Both the position numbers and the translations under genes were made by a program. This document shows positions 23,754 to 32,965 of a stretch of DNA of 64,000 nt, one piece after another. Every line of letters starts with the position of its first letter. Positions within the stretch are counted from its first letter, which is position 1. The notes under the pieces are model-generated. The model was not told the DNA's origin. It ran no database searches and saw only the letters and a list, made by a program, of their open reading frames with translations. The DNA comes from Micavibrio aeruginosavorus (lineage in GTDB: Bacteria > Pseudomonadota > Alphaproteobacteria > Micavibrionales > Micavibrionaceae), in assembly GCA_016432265.1 (NCBI GenBank), contig CP066681.1:1328342-1392341 (forward strand), given 5' to 3'.

Positions 23754-25070
23754 TCAGGCGGCTTTGGCCTTGGCGGTTTTCAGGGCTTGATCCAGATCGG
23801 CCATCAGGTCTTCCGGCGCTTCAATCCCCACCGACACGCGGATAACGTCGGGGCCGCAACCAGCGGCGATTTTTTGTTCATCCGTTAATTGGGCGTGTGT
23901 GGTCGATGCCGGGTGAATGATCAGGCTGTGCGTATCGCCGATATTGGCGAGGTGACGGAAGAGCCGGACGTTCTCAACCAGGGCGATCCCCGCGTTGTAA
24001 CCGCCCTTGAGGCCGAAGGTGAAGAGCGAACTGGCCCAGCCATTGCGCATGTATTTCTGCGCGTTCTTGTAATAGGGGCTGGAGGGCAGTCCTGCGAAGC
24101 TGACCCAGCCGACAGCCTCGTGTTTCGACAGAAACTCGGCGACCTTAAAGGCGTTCTTTGAGTGCGCTTTCATCCGTAGCGGCAGCGTTTCCATGCCCAG
24201 TAGCGTCAGATAGGCGTTCATCGGCTGCTGGTTCATGCCGAGGTCGCGCAGGCCCACGGCATGATTATACATTGCGTAAGGGGCGTCGGCAAAATCGCGG
24301 GCGAAGACGGTGCCGCGATAACCGGAACCCTCTGTCGTGAGCGTCGGGTATTTTTTCGCGTGCTTCATCCAGTCGAAGTTGCCGCCGTCGACGACAGCCC
24401 CTCCCATGGATTGCCCGTGGCCGCTGAAATATTTGGTGGTGGAATGAACGACGATGTTGGCGCCGTAGTCGAACGGTTTGCAGAGGTAAGGTGTGGCCAC
24501 GGTGTTATCGACGATCAGGGGGATGCCGGCATCGCTGGCGATTTTGCCGTAAGCCTCCATATCCGGGATGACGCCTTGCGGGTTTGAGAGGCTTTCGATG
24601 AAGATCAGTTTTGTTTTTTCTGTGATCTTGCGCTTGAAGTCATCCGGCTTGTCGGGGTCGGTGAAATGGCAGACCCAGCCGAAGGAGCGGGAAAAGGTGT
24701 CGCGGAACTGGCCCGCCGTGCCGCCATATAGCTTTTGCGTGGCGATGAATTCGTCGCCGGCATTCATCAAGGCACTGAAGGCCAGCAGGTTGGTCGAGAG
24801 GCCCGATGATGTGCAGGTCGCACCCACGCCGCCTTCGAGGGCGGCGATTTTTTCTTCCAGTTGAGCGACGGTCGGGTTGGTCACGCGCGAGTATATGAAC
24901 CCGGGCTCTTTCAGCGCAAAGACGTTGGCAGCGTGCTTTGTATCGCGAAACACAAAAGATGATGATTGGTGAATCGCGGGGCTGGTCGCGCCCGTGACGG
25001 GATCCGGTGTGGTGCCGCTATGCACGGCCAGCGTTTCGAACTGGAGTTTATTCGTCGTTTCTTTTGTCAT
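23754..25070 (-). CDS. metY: O-acetylhomoserine (thiol)-lyase / aminocarboxypropyltransferase
   Basis: 438 aa PLP enzyme of the Cys/Met metabolism family that makes homocysteine from O-acetylhomoserine and sulfide. FETLAVHSGTTPDPVTGATS is the N-terminal signature, PLP-phosphate contacts are in EPGFIYSRVTNPT, and the Schiff-base Lys is in VHSTTKYFSGHG. The long form (about 430 aa) fits MetY rather than the 390-aa MetB/MetZ. A 120-base leader precedes it on the minus strand with GC-rich stem potential, but I see no match to a SAM riboswitch. Confidence 0.93.
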   Translation of the reverse strand: MTKETTNKLQFETLAVHSGTTPDPVTGATSPAIHQSSSFVFRDTKHAANVFALKEPGFIYSRVTNPTVAQLEEKIAALEGGVGATCTSSGLSTNLLAFSALMNAGDEFIATQKLYGGTAGQFRDTFSRSFGWVCHFTDPDKPDDFKRKITEKTKLIFIESLSNPQGVIPDMEAYGKIASDAGIPLIVDNTVATPYLCKPFDYGANIVVHSTTKYFSGHGQSMGGAVVDGGNFDWMKHAKKYPTLTTEGSGYRGTVFARDFADAPYAMYNHAVGLRDLGMNQQPMNAYLTLLGMETLPLRMKAHSKNAFKVAEFLSKHEAVGWVSFAGLPSSPYYKNAQKYMRNGWASSLFTFGLKGGYNAGIALVENVRLFRHLANIGDTHSLIIHPASTTHAQLTDEQKIAAGCGPDVIRVSVGIEAPEDLMADLDQALKTAKAKAA

Positions 25071-25393
25071 TTTAAGGCGTCCTGTTTCGCGGGATTTATC
25101 GAACTGATTGGATCGCTAGCGTATCGCCCTCAACGGGGTACAGCAAGCTGCGGCGCAAAAAGGTGTGATTTGTGCCGCATTCACAAAGATGCTTAACGGC
25201 GCGATTTTGTGTTGCATATCAATATATTACCCTGCCGCATACGGAGGTAACGCATTACCTCATGACTAATCTTCTGTTTTTATACGATTTTTTGTTGACT
25301 TGGTGTGTATGGCGCGGCATAACACAGCGTTCTTGAAAAGAAAGAGGCTCCGATCTGCTTGGCGGGAAGGGCCGTAAAACAAGGTGAAAAACA
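25071..25393. other. Divergent intergenic region between metY and rplM
   Basis: 323 bases without a gene. It holds the leftward metY leader and the rightward rplM promoter described separately. The metY-side sequence can form a GCGGC/GCCGC stem (about 25150-25187). I see nothing else. Confidence 0.5.
25295..25323 (+). promoter_or_regulatory. Candidate promoter of rplM-rpsI
   Basis: TTGACT (25295-25300), a 17-base spacer, then CATAAC (25318-25323). The start of rplM is 70 bases further on, leaving a short leader that could allow ribosomal-protein control. Confidence 0.5.
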
Positions 25394-25855
25394 ATGAAAT
25401 CCTATTACATCAAGCCTGCAGAGGTGAACAAGAAATGGGTGCTGATCGATGCGAAGGACGTAGTCCTCGGCCGCTTGGCGGGCATCGTGGCGACGCGTTT
25501 GCGCGGCAAGCATCTGCCCCATTACACCCCGAACGTTGACTGCGGCGACAACGTCATCATCATCAACGCTGACAAAGTGGGCATCACAGGCCGCAAGAAA
25601 GAACAGAGCCTGTTCTACTGGCATACCGGTTATCCGGGCGGCATCAAATCCCGCACCTGGGGTCAGATTCTTGAAGGCGATCATCCCGAGCGCGTCGTTT
25701 ATAAAGCGATTGAGCGCATGATGCCCAAGCATCGCCCGCTGGCGCGTCAACAAATGTCCAACCTGCGCGTATACGCCGGCAGCGAACATCCCCATGCGGC
25801 CCAAAATCCGGAAGTGCTGGATGTTGGCGCCATGAACCCGAAAAACAAGAGGTAA
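25394..25855 (+). CDS. rplM: 50S ribosomal protein L13
   Basis: 153 aa. [40 protein letters not shown] and [20 protein letters not shown] are conserved, as is the [22 protein letters not shown]-terminal part. L13 binds 23S rRNA and is needed early in 50S assembly. rpsI starts six bases after its stop, the universal rplM-rpsI operon. Confidence 0.97.
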   Translation: MKSYYIKPAEVNKKWVLIDAKDVVLGRLAGIVATRLRGKHLPHYTPNVDCGDNVIIINADKVGITGRKKEQSLFYWHTGYPGGIKSRTWGQILEGDHPERVVYKAIERMMPKHRPLARQQMSNLRVYAGSEHPHAAQNPEVLDVGAMNPKNKR

Positions 25856-25861
25856 TTTGAC

Positions 25862-26392
25862 ATGGCTCCGAGAAAGAAAACTGAAGCCGCCGCAGAATCA
25901 GGATCCTTGCAGGATCTGGCCAAAGTGGCTGTAAAAAATACCATGGGCCCGGCTATCGGTGAAGAAAAAGCCGAAGCGGCGCCTCGCGTTCAGAAACTGG
26001 ATAAGCAAGGCCGCGCCTATGCTACGGGTCGTCGTAAAGACGCTGTTGCCCGTGTATGGCTGAAGCCCGGCAAAGGTCAGGTCATCGTGAATGGCCGCGA
26101 TCAATCGGTTTACTTTGCCCGTCAGACCCAGCGTCTGATCCTGAACCAGCCGTTCTTGATCGTAAACCGCGTCGGCTCGTTCGACGTCTGGTGCACGGTG
26201 ACGGGTGGCGGCCTCTCCGGTCAGGCTGGCGCTGTGCGTCATGGCATTTCCCGTGCGTTGCAGAACTATGAGCCTGAACTGCGCGTGGCACTGAAGAAAG
26301 CCGGTATGTTGACCCGCGACAGCCGCGTGGTCGAGCGTAAGAAGATTGGCCTGCACAAAGCGCGCCGCTCCAAGCAATGGGCAAAACGCTAA
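25862..26392 (+). CDS. rpsI: 30S ribosomal protein S9 with N-terminal extension
   Basis: 176 aa. The first 48 or so residues (Ala/Glu-rich) are an extension beyond the E. coli form and are seen in many alphaproteobacteria. The core starts at [18 protein letters not shown]. The C-terminal tail, which reaches into the P site, ends [11 protein letters not shown] rather than the usual QFSKR, keeping the terminal Lys-Arg. It closes the rplM-rpsI operon with a terminator 80 bases downstream. Confidence 0.96.
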   Translation: MAPRKKTEAAAESGSLQDLAKVAVKNTMGPAIGEEKAEAAPRVQKLDKQGRAYATGRRKDAVARVWLKPGKGQVIVNGRDQSVYFARQTQRLILNQPFLIVNRVGSFDVWCTVTGGGLSGQAGAVRHGISRALQNYEPELRVALKKAGMLTRDSRVVERKKIGLHKARRSKQWAKR

Positions 26393-26695
26393 TACGAATA
26401 AAGCCGATAAAAATAAAATTTGTTGGCTTGGCGACGGTAGTAGAGGAGGGAACTTCCTCCTCCCAAATAATAAGAAAACGCTCCGGGTTATACCGGGGCG
26501 TTTTTTTATGCGTCAACTTATCCACAGCCAGCTAGTTGTTTACGAATATTAATTCGTTTGAAGACAATAAGTTGAAAGAAATGCAATACTCTATGTCAAA
26601 TATGATTTGTCGACATACACCCATATTTCCGCTTTACCTCGTTTCGATACGGCCTTACCTTGAATTCGTCGAAACTAAATAGAGGAGTGAACGAC
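26393..26695 (+). other. AT-rich intergenic region with terminator, DnaA-box match and inverted repeat
   Basis: About 300 bases without a clear gene up to a 30-codon ORF. It contains the rpsI terminator (26475-26507), a perfect single TTATCCACA box (26518-26526, DnaA consensus), and an inverted repeat GTTTCGA (26641-26647) / TCGAAAC (26669-26675) just before the small ORF's ribosome-binding site. A lone DnaA box is not enough to call an origin. Confidence 0.45.
26475..26507 (+). terminator. Rho-independent terminator after rpsI
   Basis: Stem AAACGCTCCGG / CCGGGGCGTTT (one G-T pair) with a six-base loop, followed by seven T. Confidence 0.85.
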
Positions 26696-26788
26696 ATGAG
26701 TAAGCCAGAAAAACAAGAAGTAAAGACTGAAGTCACTGAAGCGCCGGAGGTTAAAAAGCCCTCGCCAGCGCCGGCGTTGAAACTATAG
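26696..26788 (+). CDS. Small ORF, 30 aa, Lys/Glu/Pro-rich
   Basis: An AGAGGAG site at 26681-26687 lies at ideal spacing from ATG 26696. The peptide MSKPEKQEVKTEVTEAPEVK continues KPSPAPALKL and has no hydrophobic segment. It has its own inverted-repeat-bearing upstream region and its own terminator (26828-26857), so it looks like a free-standing transcription unit. No known family. Short and low-complexity, so confidence in translation is moderate. Confidence 0.5.
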   Translation: MSKPEKQEVKTEVTEAPEVKKPSPAPALKL

Positions 26789-26827
26789 TTTCTTGTCTCC
26801 ATCTAAGTTCCAGTAAAGTTCGAGGGA

Positions 26828-26857
26828 AACAGCACCATCAGGGTGCTGTTTTCTTTT
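26828..26857 (+). terminator. Terminator after the 30-aa ORF
   Basis: Stem AACAGCACC / GGGTGCTGTT with ATCA loop (one mismatch/G-T), then TTCTTTTTT. Confidence 0.75.
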
Positions 26858-26909
26858 TTGCTCAACGCTATATTTGGAGGGTGCTTGATAGAACGATATG
26901 GGGTATTGA

Positions 26910-27671
26910 ATGAGTTTGCATGAAACCATGGTGCGGCATGGCCACGCCTTGTTCCGTTGGCGCAGCTACCTGCCGTTGCTGCTGGTCGGCCCGCTGATGC
27001 TGGCGTTTCGTGAGGGAGCGCATATTGAAGATCTGGTGGGCGATACGGCGGAAGATATATGGGTTCTGCTGTGCTTCGTTATTTCGGTTGCCGGGTTGGC
27101 GATCCGCTGGGCGACCGTCGGGTTTGTGCCGGCGGGCACTTCAGGCCGCAATACCGAAGGCCAGCGCGCTGAAGTCTTGAATACCACCGGTCTGTATTCA
27201 ATCGTGCGCAACCCTCTTTATCTGGGCAACTTCATCACCATCCTTGGCGTGGCGCTGTCGATCAAGGTCTGGTGGCTGGCGCTGATTGTTTCGATGTTTT
27301 TCTTCATATACATGGAACGGATCGTTCTGGCCGAAGAAAAATTCCTGCACGAAAAATTCGGTACGGTTTATGACGAATGGTGCAGGAAGACCCCTGTAAT
27401 ATTACCGGATTTCAGGCTTTGGCAGGCGCCGGATATGGCGTTTTCGCTGAAGACGGTGTTGAAACGCGAATATCAGGGTTTACTCGGCGTGGCGACCGCT
27501 TTTCTGATCACGGAAATGATCACCGACCTGGTGTTTGAGCGCGAAACCATGGCAGAGTGGCTGGCCGACGATTACATGTGGCCGGTTACATTCGGCGTCA
27601 TCCTGTCATTCTGCCTGACGCTGCGATATCTGAAGAAACATACCACGCTCCTGCGGGTCGATGGGCGCTAG
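26910..27671 (+). CDS. Isoprenylcysteine carboxyl methyltransferase-family integral membrane methyltransferase
   Basis: 253 aa with about five to six membrane helices. The conserved ICMT/PEMT block is visible: GLYSIVRNPLYLGNF, then the EEKFLHEKFGTVYDEWCRKT motif after a hydrophobic helix, which binds SAM. Bacteria do not make prenylated CaaX proteins, so the substrate is more likely a lipid; an LmtA-like lipid A 1-phosphate methyltransferase role is possible but unproven. A further helical pair at residues 185-240 follows the domain. It is convergent with phaC. Confidence 0.8.
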   Translation: MSLHETMVRHGHALFRWRSYLPLLLVGPLMLAFREGAHIEDLVGDTAEDIWVLLCFVISVAGLAIRWATVGFVPAGTSGRNTEGQRAEVLNTTGLYSIVRNPLYLGNFITILGVALSIKVWWLALIVSMFFFIYMERIVLAEEKFLHEKFGTVYDEWCRKTPVILPDFRLWQAPDMAFSLKTVLKREYQGLLGVATAFLITEMITDLVFERETMAEWLADDYMWPVTFGVILSFCLTLRYLKKHTTLLRVDGR

Positions 27672-27706
27672 GCCCGTGACACGCCCTTTATTGCGTTGAC
27701 GCAACT

Positions 27707-29518
27707 TCAGTTTGTCGGCGCTTTCATTTTGACATAGCTGCCGGGGGCATCTTCGAGCGCGTTGCTGATGTCGCGGGCGCCGGTCTCGCCGTTGCCGAAT
27801 GACTGCAGCCATTGCAAATGATGCGGCCACCATGAGCCCTCGTGCTGCCCGGCCCGTTGCAGCCAGTCATCCGGCGACGGCGGCGTATTGCCGTTCAGCC
27901 AGTAGCAGTATTTCTTCTTGCCCGGCGGATTGACGACACCAGCGACATGGCCCGAAGCCGCAAGCACGAAGACCTTGTCGCCTGATATCATCTGGGTGGT
28001 GGCGTAGGTCGCTTTCCAGGGGGCGATATGATCTTCGCGGGTGGAGAGGAAGTAGCAGGGTGTCTCGATCTTGCGGATATCTATGGGTGTGCCGCGCATT
28101 TCAACGCTGCAGGGCGTGACCAGCGCGTTGTCGCGGTAAAAGCGGCGCAGATAGAAACTGTGCATGGCGGCAGGCATGTTGGTGGAATCGTCGTTCCAGT
28201 AAAGCAGGTCGAACGGGAAGGGTTCGCGCCCCATCAGATAGTTGTTGACGACGAACGACCAGATCATGTCGTTCGCCCGCAGCAGCGAGAAGGTTTTCTT
28301 GAGAGCGTCGGCTGACAGATAGCCCTTTTCCTCCATATCCTGATCCATCATTTCAAGCTGATGTTCGTCCATGAACAGTTTCATCTCGCCCGCGTGCTCG
28401 AAATCGACCAGCGTCGTCAGGAAAGTGGCCGAGGCCACGCGTGAGGCCTGTCCGCGTTCGTGCAGCCACGCCAGCGTCACCGCCAGCAAGGTGCCGCCCA
28501 GGCAATAGCCCATGACGTTGGCGTCTTTTTCCCCGGTGGCGATCTCAATCTGGTCGAGCGCGTCCAGGATGCCTTCTTGCATGTAATCTTCGAAATGCTT
28601 GCGCGCCAGATCCTTGTCCGGATTGACCCATGAAACGATAAACACGGTATGGCCGTTTCCGACCAGCCATTTGATCAGGGAGTTTTCGGGTTTGAGGTCG
28701 AGAATGTAGTATTTGTTGATCCAGGGAGGCACGATCAGCAACGGGCGCTTGCAAACTTTTTCTGTCGCCGGCTCATACTGGATCAACTGCATCAGTTCGT
28801 TCTGGTAGACGATCTTGCCGGGCGTTGTAGCGATATTCTCCCCCAGTTTGAAGGCTTTGTAATCGGTGGTGCTGATATTGAGTTCGCCGCCGCCACGTTC
28901 CAGATCCTCGATCAGGTTGTGCAATCCCTTGATCAGGTTTTCGCCGCGCGTGTTGACGGTCTCCTCCAATACCTCGGGATTGGTCAGCAGGAAATTGGTC
29001 GGCGACATCGCGTTGATGAATTGCCTCGTGTAGAAATCGAGTTTCTGCCTCGTTTCCGGTGTCAGTCCTTCTGTGTCCTGCACCAGTTTCTCCAGCCAGC
29101 GGCTGGTCAGCAGGTAGGATTGCTTGATGAAATCGAAATAAGCGCTTTGCTGCCACAGCGGCGATTTGAAACGCTTGTCGGCCTTGTCGGGTTCATACAG
29201 GGTTTCGCCGCTCTGGCCGAGGAACCTTTTGGCGCTCTCGCTCCAAAGCTGCGTCCAGTCGCTCCAGAAGCGCACCTGTGAATCGATGAGCTGCTGGGGG
29301 TTGGATATCATATTTCCCATAAGCTCGGCATAGATTTCGCGCATATGCAGCGGATCCCCCGTCAGGGGCAATTTGCCAAGGTCGTATTTTTCAAAGAATT
29401 CCTGCAGCAAAGGCTGGGCGCGCTGGCTGGCGTCCATCAGGATATGGCCGAGCTGGACAAAGTCCGGCACGGGCGGCGGCGGCAGCGGGGCGGGGGTGTC
29501 TGTCTCGGGTTTGCTCAT
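27707..29518 (-). CDS. phaC: Class I poly(3-hydroxyalkanoate) synthase
   Basis: 603 aa from ATG 29518, chosen because GGAGG lies five bases upstream; an in-frame ATG four codons earlier lacks it. The N-terminal PhaC domain has FLGQSGETLYEPDKADKRFK and QQSAYFDFIKQSYLL. The lipase-box-like catalytic Cys is in VMGYCLGGTLLA; the Asp and His are in FLSTREDHIAPW and LAASGHVAGVVNPP. It polymerises (R)-3-hydroxyacyl-CoA into storage granules. phaA/phaB/phasin genes are not adjacent, so precursor supply is encoded elsewhere. Confidence 0.95.
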   Translation of the reverse strand: MSKPETDTPAPLPPPPVPDFVQLGHILMDASQRAQPLLQEFFEKYDLGKLPLTGDPLHMREIYAELMGNMISNPQQLIDSQVRFWSDWTQLWSESAKRFLGQSGETLYEPDKADKRFKSPLWQQSAYFDFIKQSYLLTSRWLEKLVQDTEGLTPETRQKLDFYTRQFINAMSPTNFLLTNPEVLEETVNTRGENLIKGLHNLIEDLERGGGELNISTTDYKAFKLGENIATTPGKIVYQNELMQLIQYEPATEKVCKRPLLIVPPWINKYYILDLKPENSLIKWLVGNGHTVFIVSWVNPDKDLARKHFEDYMQEGILDALDQIEIATGEKDANVMGYCLGGTLLAVTLAWLHERGQASRVASATFLTTLVDFEHAGEMKLFMDEHQLEMMDQDMEEKGYLSADALKKTFSLLRANDMIWSFVVNNYLMGREPFPFDLLYWNDDSTNMPAAMHSFYLRRFYRDNALVTPCSVEMRGTPIDIRKIETPCYFLSTREDHIAPWKATYATTQMISGDKVFVLAASGHVAGVVNPPGKKKYCYWLNGNTPPSPDDWLQRAGQHEGSWWPHHLQWLQSFGNGETGARDISNALEDAPGSYVKMKAPTN

Positions 29519-29649
29519 AACGGCCTCCATGCCATGGGGTCAATATGCCTGATGATGACCGCCAGTACAACCCGCCTAAACTCTTGAATCCTGCGCCTGA
29601 ATGGGCCACCATGACCGCCGTTGGTTCACATTATAAGGAGTCGTTTTCC

Positions 29650-30456
29650 TTGCGCCCGTTTATCCGCTTGATCGCCGTTGCCTTGTTGTCCTCCACGCTG
29701 GCGGCCTGTGAAACCGCGCAAGTCGGCGAAAAGGAGGTTGTGGTCACGCAGCAGGAAATATCCGAAGCCGCATTGAAGCAGACTTATGATCAGATGATGA
29801 CCAACACCCAGAACGGCAGCGTGCAGGTGTTCTCGCTCGATGCGCCGTCGCCTGACTCTGTCTATGCCGCGCCGTCTGCCGATCCGCTGACTCCTGTGGC
29901 GGCTCCGGCGTTTCCGCAGCCTGCCGGGCCGGGCAAGGCCTACGGCGGTGACGGCAGCGTCATGGTTTTCCCGGTCGATCCGATGCCGCAAAGCGTATAT
30001 CAGCGAGGCGCGATTCCGCCGATGATCCCGCCGAGCCCGCTCGCGCCTATGCCTTATGAACAGGGCCTCGGCATGGCCCCGGCCGGCGGTGTTGCCAAAA
30101 TCTATTTCGATCATGGCGTCACAACATTATCGCCTGTGGGCGTGGATGTAACGCAGGCCGTGACGGGCATGTGCCGGGCGCAGGGTTGCGGGATGGTCAG
30201 GGTCGAAGGTCACGCCAGCGCCCGCGCTGTGGCCAGAGATGAAATCCAGCGCCGCCTGATCAATCTCAAAGTGTCGATGGAGCGCGCGATGAACGTATCG
30301 CGCCAGTTGATCCGTGAGGGCATTCCGGCTGACGCCATTCAGGTGACCGCGCACGGCGACCGCATCCCGCCGTCGGTGTTGCCAGGCGTTGATGCTGAGG
30401 CTGCTGCCCGCCGCGTTGAGATCAGCACATCTTCAGCCACGCCGCTGATGTATTAG
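29650..30456 (+). CDS. OmpA-family lipoprotein
   Basis: Probable TTG start at 29650 with AAGGAG at 29635-29640, giving 268 aa; the ATG at 29611 is a weaker alternative. Residues 1-20 form a signal with lipobox STLAAC. The middle is Pro/Ala-rich and carries two related segments, GSVQVFSLDAPSP and GSVMVFPVDPMPQ. The C-terminal OmpA-like peptidoglycan-binding domain begins VAKIYFDHGVTTLSPVG and includes VRVEGHAS and VTAHGDR. It is likely an outer-membrane lipoprotein tethered to peptidoglycan. It is divergent from phaC. Confidence 0.8.
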   Translation: MRPFIRLIAVALLSSTLAACETAQVGEKEVVVTQQEISEAALKQTYDQMMTNTQNGSVQVFSLDAPSPDSVYAAPSADPLTPVAAPAFPQPAGPGKAYGGDGSVMVFPVDPMPQSVYQRGAIPPMIPPSPLAPMPYEQGLGMAPAGGVAKIYFDHGVTTLSPVGVDVTQAVTGMCRAQGCGMVRVEGHASARAVARDEIQRRLINLKVSMERAMNVSRQLIREGIPADAIQVTAHGDRIPPSVLPGVDAEAAARRVEISTSSATPLMY

Positions 30457-30472
30457 ATAGAAAGGCATAGTC

Positions 30473-31765
30473 ATGCCCTCACCCCTGCGTATCGGGATCG
30501 CCGGACTTGGCACTGTCGGGACAGGTGTCGTCAAGCTTGTCCGCAAGCATGCGCGCGATCTTGAACGCCGCAGCGGCCGTAAAATCCAGATCGTCGCCGT
30601 TTCCGCGCGCAGCCGTAAAAAGGCCCGGGGCGTTGCGCTTTCCGGCTATGAGTGGGTCAAGGATCCGCTCGATCTCGTTAACAACCCGGATATCGATGTC
30701 ATCGTCGAATTGATCGGCGGGGCGGAAGGCATCGCGCGCGATCTTGTTACCGCAGCGCTCATGGCGGGCAAGCATGTCGTAACCGCGAACAAGGCGTTGC
30801 TGGCGCATCATGGGCATGAATTGGCGTTGTTGTCTGATAAACAGAAGGTCAGCCTGTGTTTCGAAGCCGCCGTGGCCGGAGGCATTCCCGCGATCAAGGC
30901 GTTGCGCGAGGGCTTTGCCGCCAATGACATTCAGGCTGTGCGCGGGATATTGAACGGCACCTGCAACTATATCCTGACCAGCATGCGCGAAAGCGGGCGC
31001 GATTTCCGCGATGTGCTGAAAGAGGCGCAGGCCAAGGGCTATGCCGAAGCCAATCCTGCTTTCGATGTCGACGGGATCGATGCGGCGCATAAGTTGGCCT
31101 TGCTCACAGCGCTGGCTTTCGGGGTGAAGCCGGATATGGCCCGCCTTGAGACGACAGGCATTCGTCATATCGCGGCTTCCGATATCGCGCACGCGACCGA
31201 ATTGGGATATCGCATCAAATTGCTGGGCCTTTGCCGCCGCGAAGGGGCGCGCCTGATCCAGAGCGTCGAGCCTTGTCTGGTGCCGGAGCAAAGCGCTCTG
31301 GGCGCGGTTGAAGGCGTTCTCAACGCCGTGCAGGTGCGCGGCGATTTCGTGGGGCAGGGCTGGCTGGTCGGGCGCGGCGCGGGCGAGGGGCCGACGGCTT
31401 CCGCCGTGGTGGCCGACCTGATCGATATTGCGCGCGGCCAACATACGCCGGTGTTCGGCATTCCGGCGCGGCAGATGAAGACAGGTAACTTTGCCTCAAC
31501 CGATATTCTGGCGGCGCATTTTTATATGCATGTCGTGGTGCGCGATGTGCCCGGCGTGCTGGCGCAGATCGCCGCCATCTTGCGCGATCACAAGGTTTCG
31601 GTCGAGGCTGTTCTGCAGCGCGGGCGCGACCCCGGCAAGCCGGTGTCGATCGTCATGACCACGCACAAGGTACGGCAGGCCGATATGCGCCGGGCCGCTG
31701 CCAAGATTGCGGCGCTCTCGCTGGTCAAGGGTAAACCCTGCCTGATGCGGATTGAGCAGGATTAA
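30473..31765 (+). CDS. hom: Homoserine dehydrogenase
   Basis: 430 aa. The NAD(P)-binding GIAGLGTVGTGVVKLV, the central catalytic domain (GILNGTCNYILTSM, YAEANPAFDVDGIDAAHKLA) and a C-terminal ACT domain (HFYMHVVVRDVPGVLAQIAA, VSVEAVLQRG) are all present. It reduces aspartate semialdehyde to homoserine, feeding methionine (see metY) and threonine. The ACT domain implies threonine feedback inhibition in the family. The start is 16 bases after the OmpA lipoprotein stop. Confidence 0.96.
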   Translation: MPSPLRIGIAGLGTVGTGVVKLVRKHARDLERRSGRKIQIVAVSARSRKKARGVALSGYEWVKDPLDLVNNPDIDVIVELIGGAEGIARDLVTAALMAGKHVVTANKALLAHHGHELALLSDKQKVSLCFEAAVAGGIPAIKALREGFAANDIQAVRGILNGTCNYILTSMRESGRDFRDVLKEAQAKGYAEANPAFDVDGIDAAHKLALLTALAFGVKPDMARLETTGIRHIAASDIAHATELGYRIKLLGLCRREGARLIQSVEPCLVPEQSALGAVEGVLNAVQVRGDFVGQGWLVGRGAGEGPTASAVVADLIDIARGQHTPVFGIPARQMKTGNFASTDILAAHFYMHVVVRDVPGVLAQIAAILRDHKVSVEAVLQRGRDPGKPVSIVMTTHKVRQADMRRAAAKIAALSLVKGKPCLMRIEQD

Positions 31766-31899
31766 TAGTACGGGCTTAAGACCGGGCTAAGTAATTCAGG
31801 GTGAGGCCGCCTTTACTTCTGCCCCGATAATTATGGATAATTAGCCGTATTATTCATGCAAATCCGCCATTTTTAAGGGGAAGGGGGGCTGCCGGGCAA

Positions 31900-31928
31900 T
31901 TGCGCGCAAGGCGCAGACTTCCTAGAGT
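31900..31928 (+). promoter_or_regulatory. Weak candidate promoter of glpX
   Basis: TTGCGC (31900-31905), 17-base spacer, TAGAGT (31923-31928). The spacing is right but the hexamers match poorly. AAGGAGG at 31952-31958 is the glpX ribosome-binding site. Confidence 0.3.
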
Positions 31929-31966
31929 GAAAGCCTGTCCGCTATTTCGTTGAAGGAGGTTTTCTC

Positions 31967-32965
31967 ATGGCCTTGTCCGCCCGCATGCCGGCCCCCGAAG
32001 AGGGGTTTTATATGGATCGTAACGTGGCGCTTGAGGCCGTGCGCGTGACCGAAGCTGCAGCGTTGTCGGCGTCGCTTCTGGTCGGACGCGGCGATGAGAA
32101 AGCCGCCGACAAGGCCGCCGTCGACGGCATGCGCCGGGCGCTCAATAACCTCAACATCGACGGCACTGTGGTGATCGGGGAGGGCGAACGAGATGAAGCG
32201 CCGATGCTTTATATCGGCGAGCGCGTGGGGGCGGGCGGCCCGGCGATTGATATTGCGCTTGACCCGCTTGAAGGTACTTCAATCACCGCGAATGGCGGCC
32301 CTAATGCCATGGCGGTGATGGCGATGACCGACAAGGGCGGGTTCCTCAATGCGCCCGATACCTATATGGAGAAAATCGCCGTTGGGCCGAACATTCCGGC
32401 AAATCTGCTCGATCTTGATGCCCCGGTGGATGATATCGTGCGCAAGGTGGCCAGGGCCAAGGATTCACATGTCGAGGATTTGCTGATCTGCATCCTCGAT
32501 CGCCCGCGCCATGAAGCCATTATTCGCGCTGTGCGTCAGACCGGGGCGCGCATCATGCTGATTCAAGATGGCGATGTCAGTGCGGTGATGGCCACCGCCG
32601 ATCCCCTTACCGGGATTGATCTTTATGTCGGCACCGGCGGCGCGCCCGAAGGTGTACTGGCCGCAGCCGCCCTGCAATGCACGGGGGGCAGCATGCTGGG
32701 GCGTCTGGTGTTCCGGAATGACGACGAAAAGGCGCGCGCCGACCGTTGCGGCATCAAGGATTTGAACAGGATTTACACCACCAACGAACTGGCCAAGCCC
32801 GATAACGTGATGTTTGCCGCCACTGGCGTCACCGATGGCGCTATGCTCAAGGGCGTGCGGCGCTTTGCGGGCGGCGCGGTGACGCATTCCATCGTCATGC
32901 GTTCGCGCACCGGCACAATCCGTCGCATCGAAACCTGTCATGACTTCACCCGCAAAGCCCTCTGA
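31967..32965 (+). CDS. glpX: Class II fructose-1,6-bisphosphatase
   Basis: 332 aa GlpX-type, Li+-sensitive-fold phosphatase that removes the 1-phosphate from fructose-1,6-bisphosphate in gluconeogenesis. Metal-site motifs visible are VVIGEGERDEAPMLYIGERV and IALDPLEGTSITA; TGGAPEGVLAAAALQCTGG and TGVTDGAMLKGVR follow. The 3' end overlaps the next gene by 26 bases in another frame, which suggests translational coupling. Confidence 0.95.
   Translation: MALSARMPAPEEGFYMDRNVALEAVRVTEAAALSASLLVGRGDEKAADKAAVDGMRRALNNLNIDGTVVIGEGERDEAPMLYIGERVGAGGPAIDIALDPLEGTSITANGGPNAMAVMAMTDKGGFLNAPDTYMEKIAVGPNIPANLLDLDAPVDDIVRKVARAKDSHVEDLLICILDRPRHEAIIRAVRQTGARIMLIQDGDVSAVMATADPLTGIDLYVGTGGAPEGVLAAAALQCTGGSMLGRLVFRNDDEKARADRCGIKDLNRIYTTNELAKPDNVMFAATGVTDGAMLKGVRRFAGGAVTHSIVMRSRTGTIRRIETCHDFTRKAL

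Noticed and set aside
25071-25250. SAM riboswitch in the metY leader
   Set aside because: No SAM-II-like (GCTAAAG) or other SAM motif visible on the minus strand; only generic stem potential.
26518-26526. Replication origin
   Set aside because: Only one DnaA box, and no dnaA/gidA/parA genes nearby.
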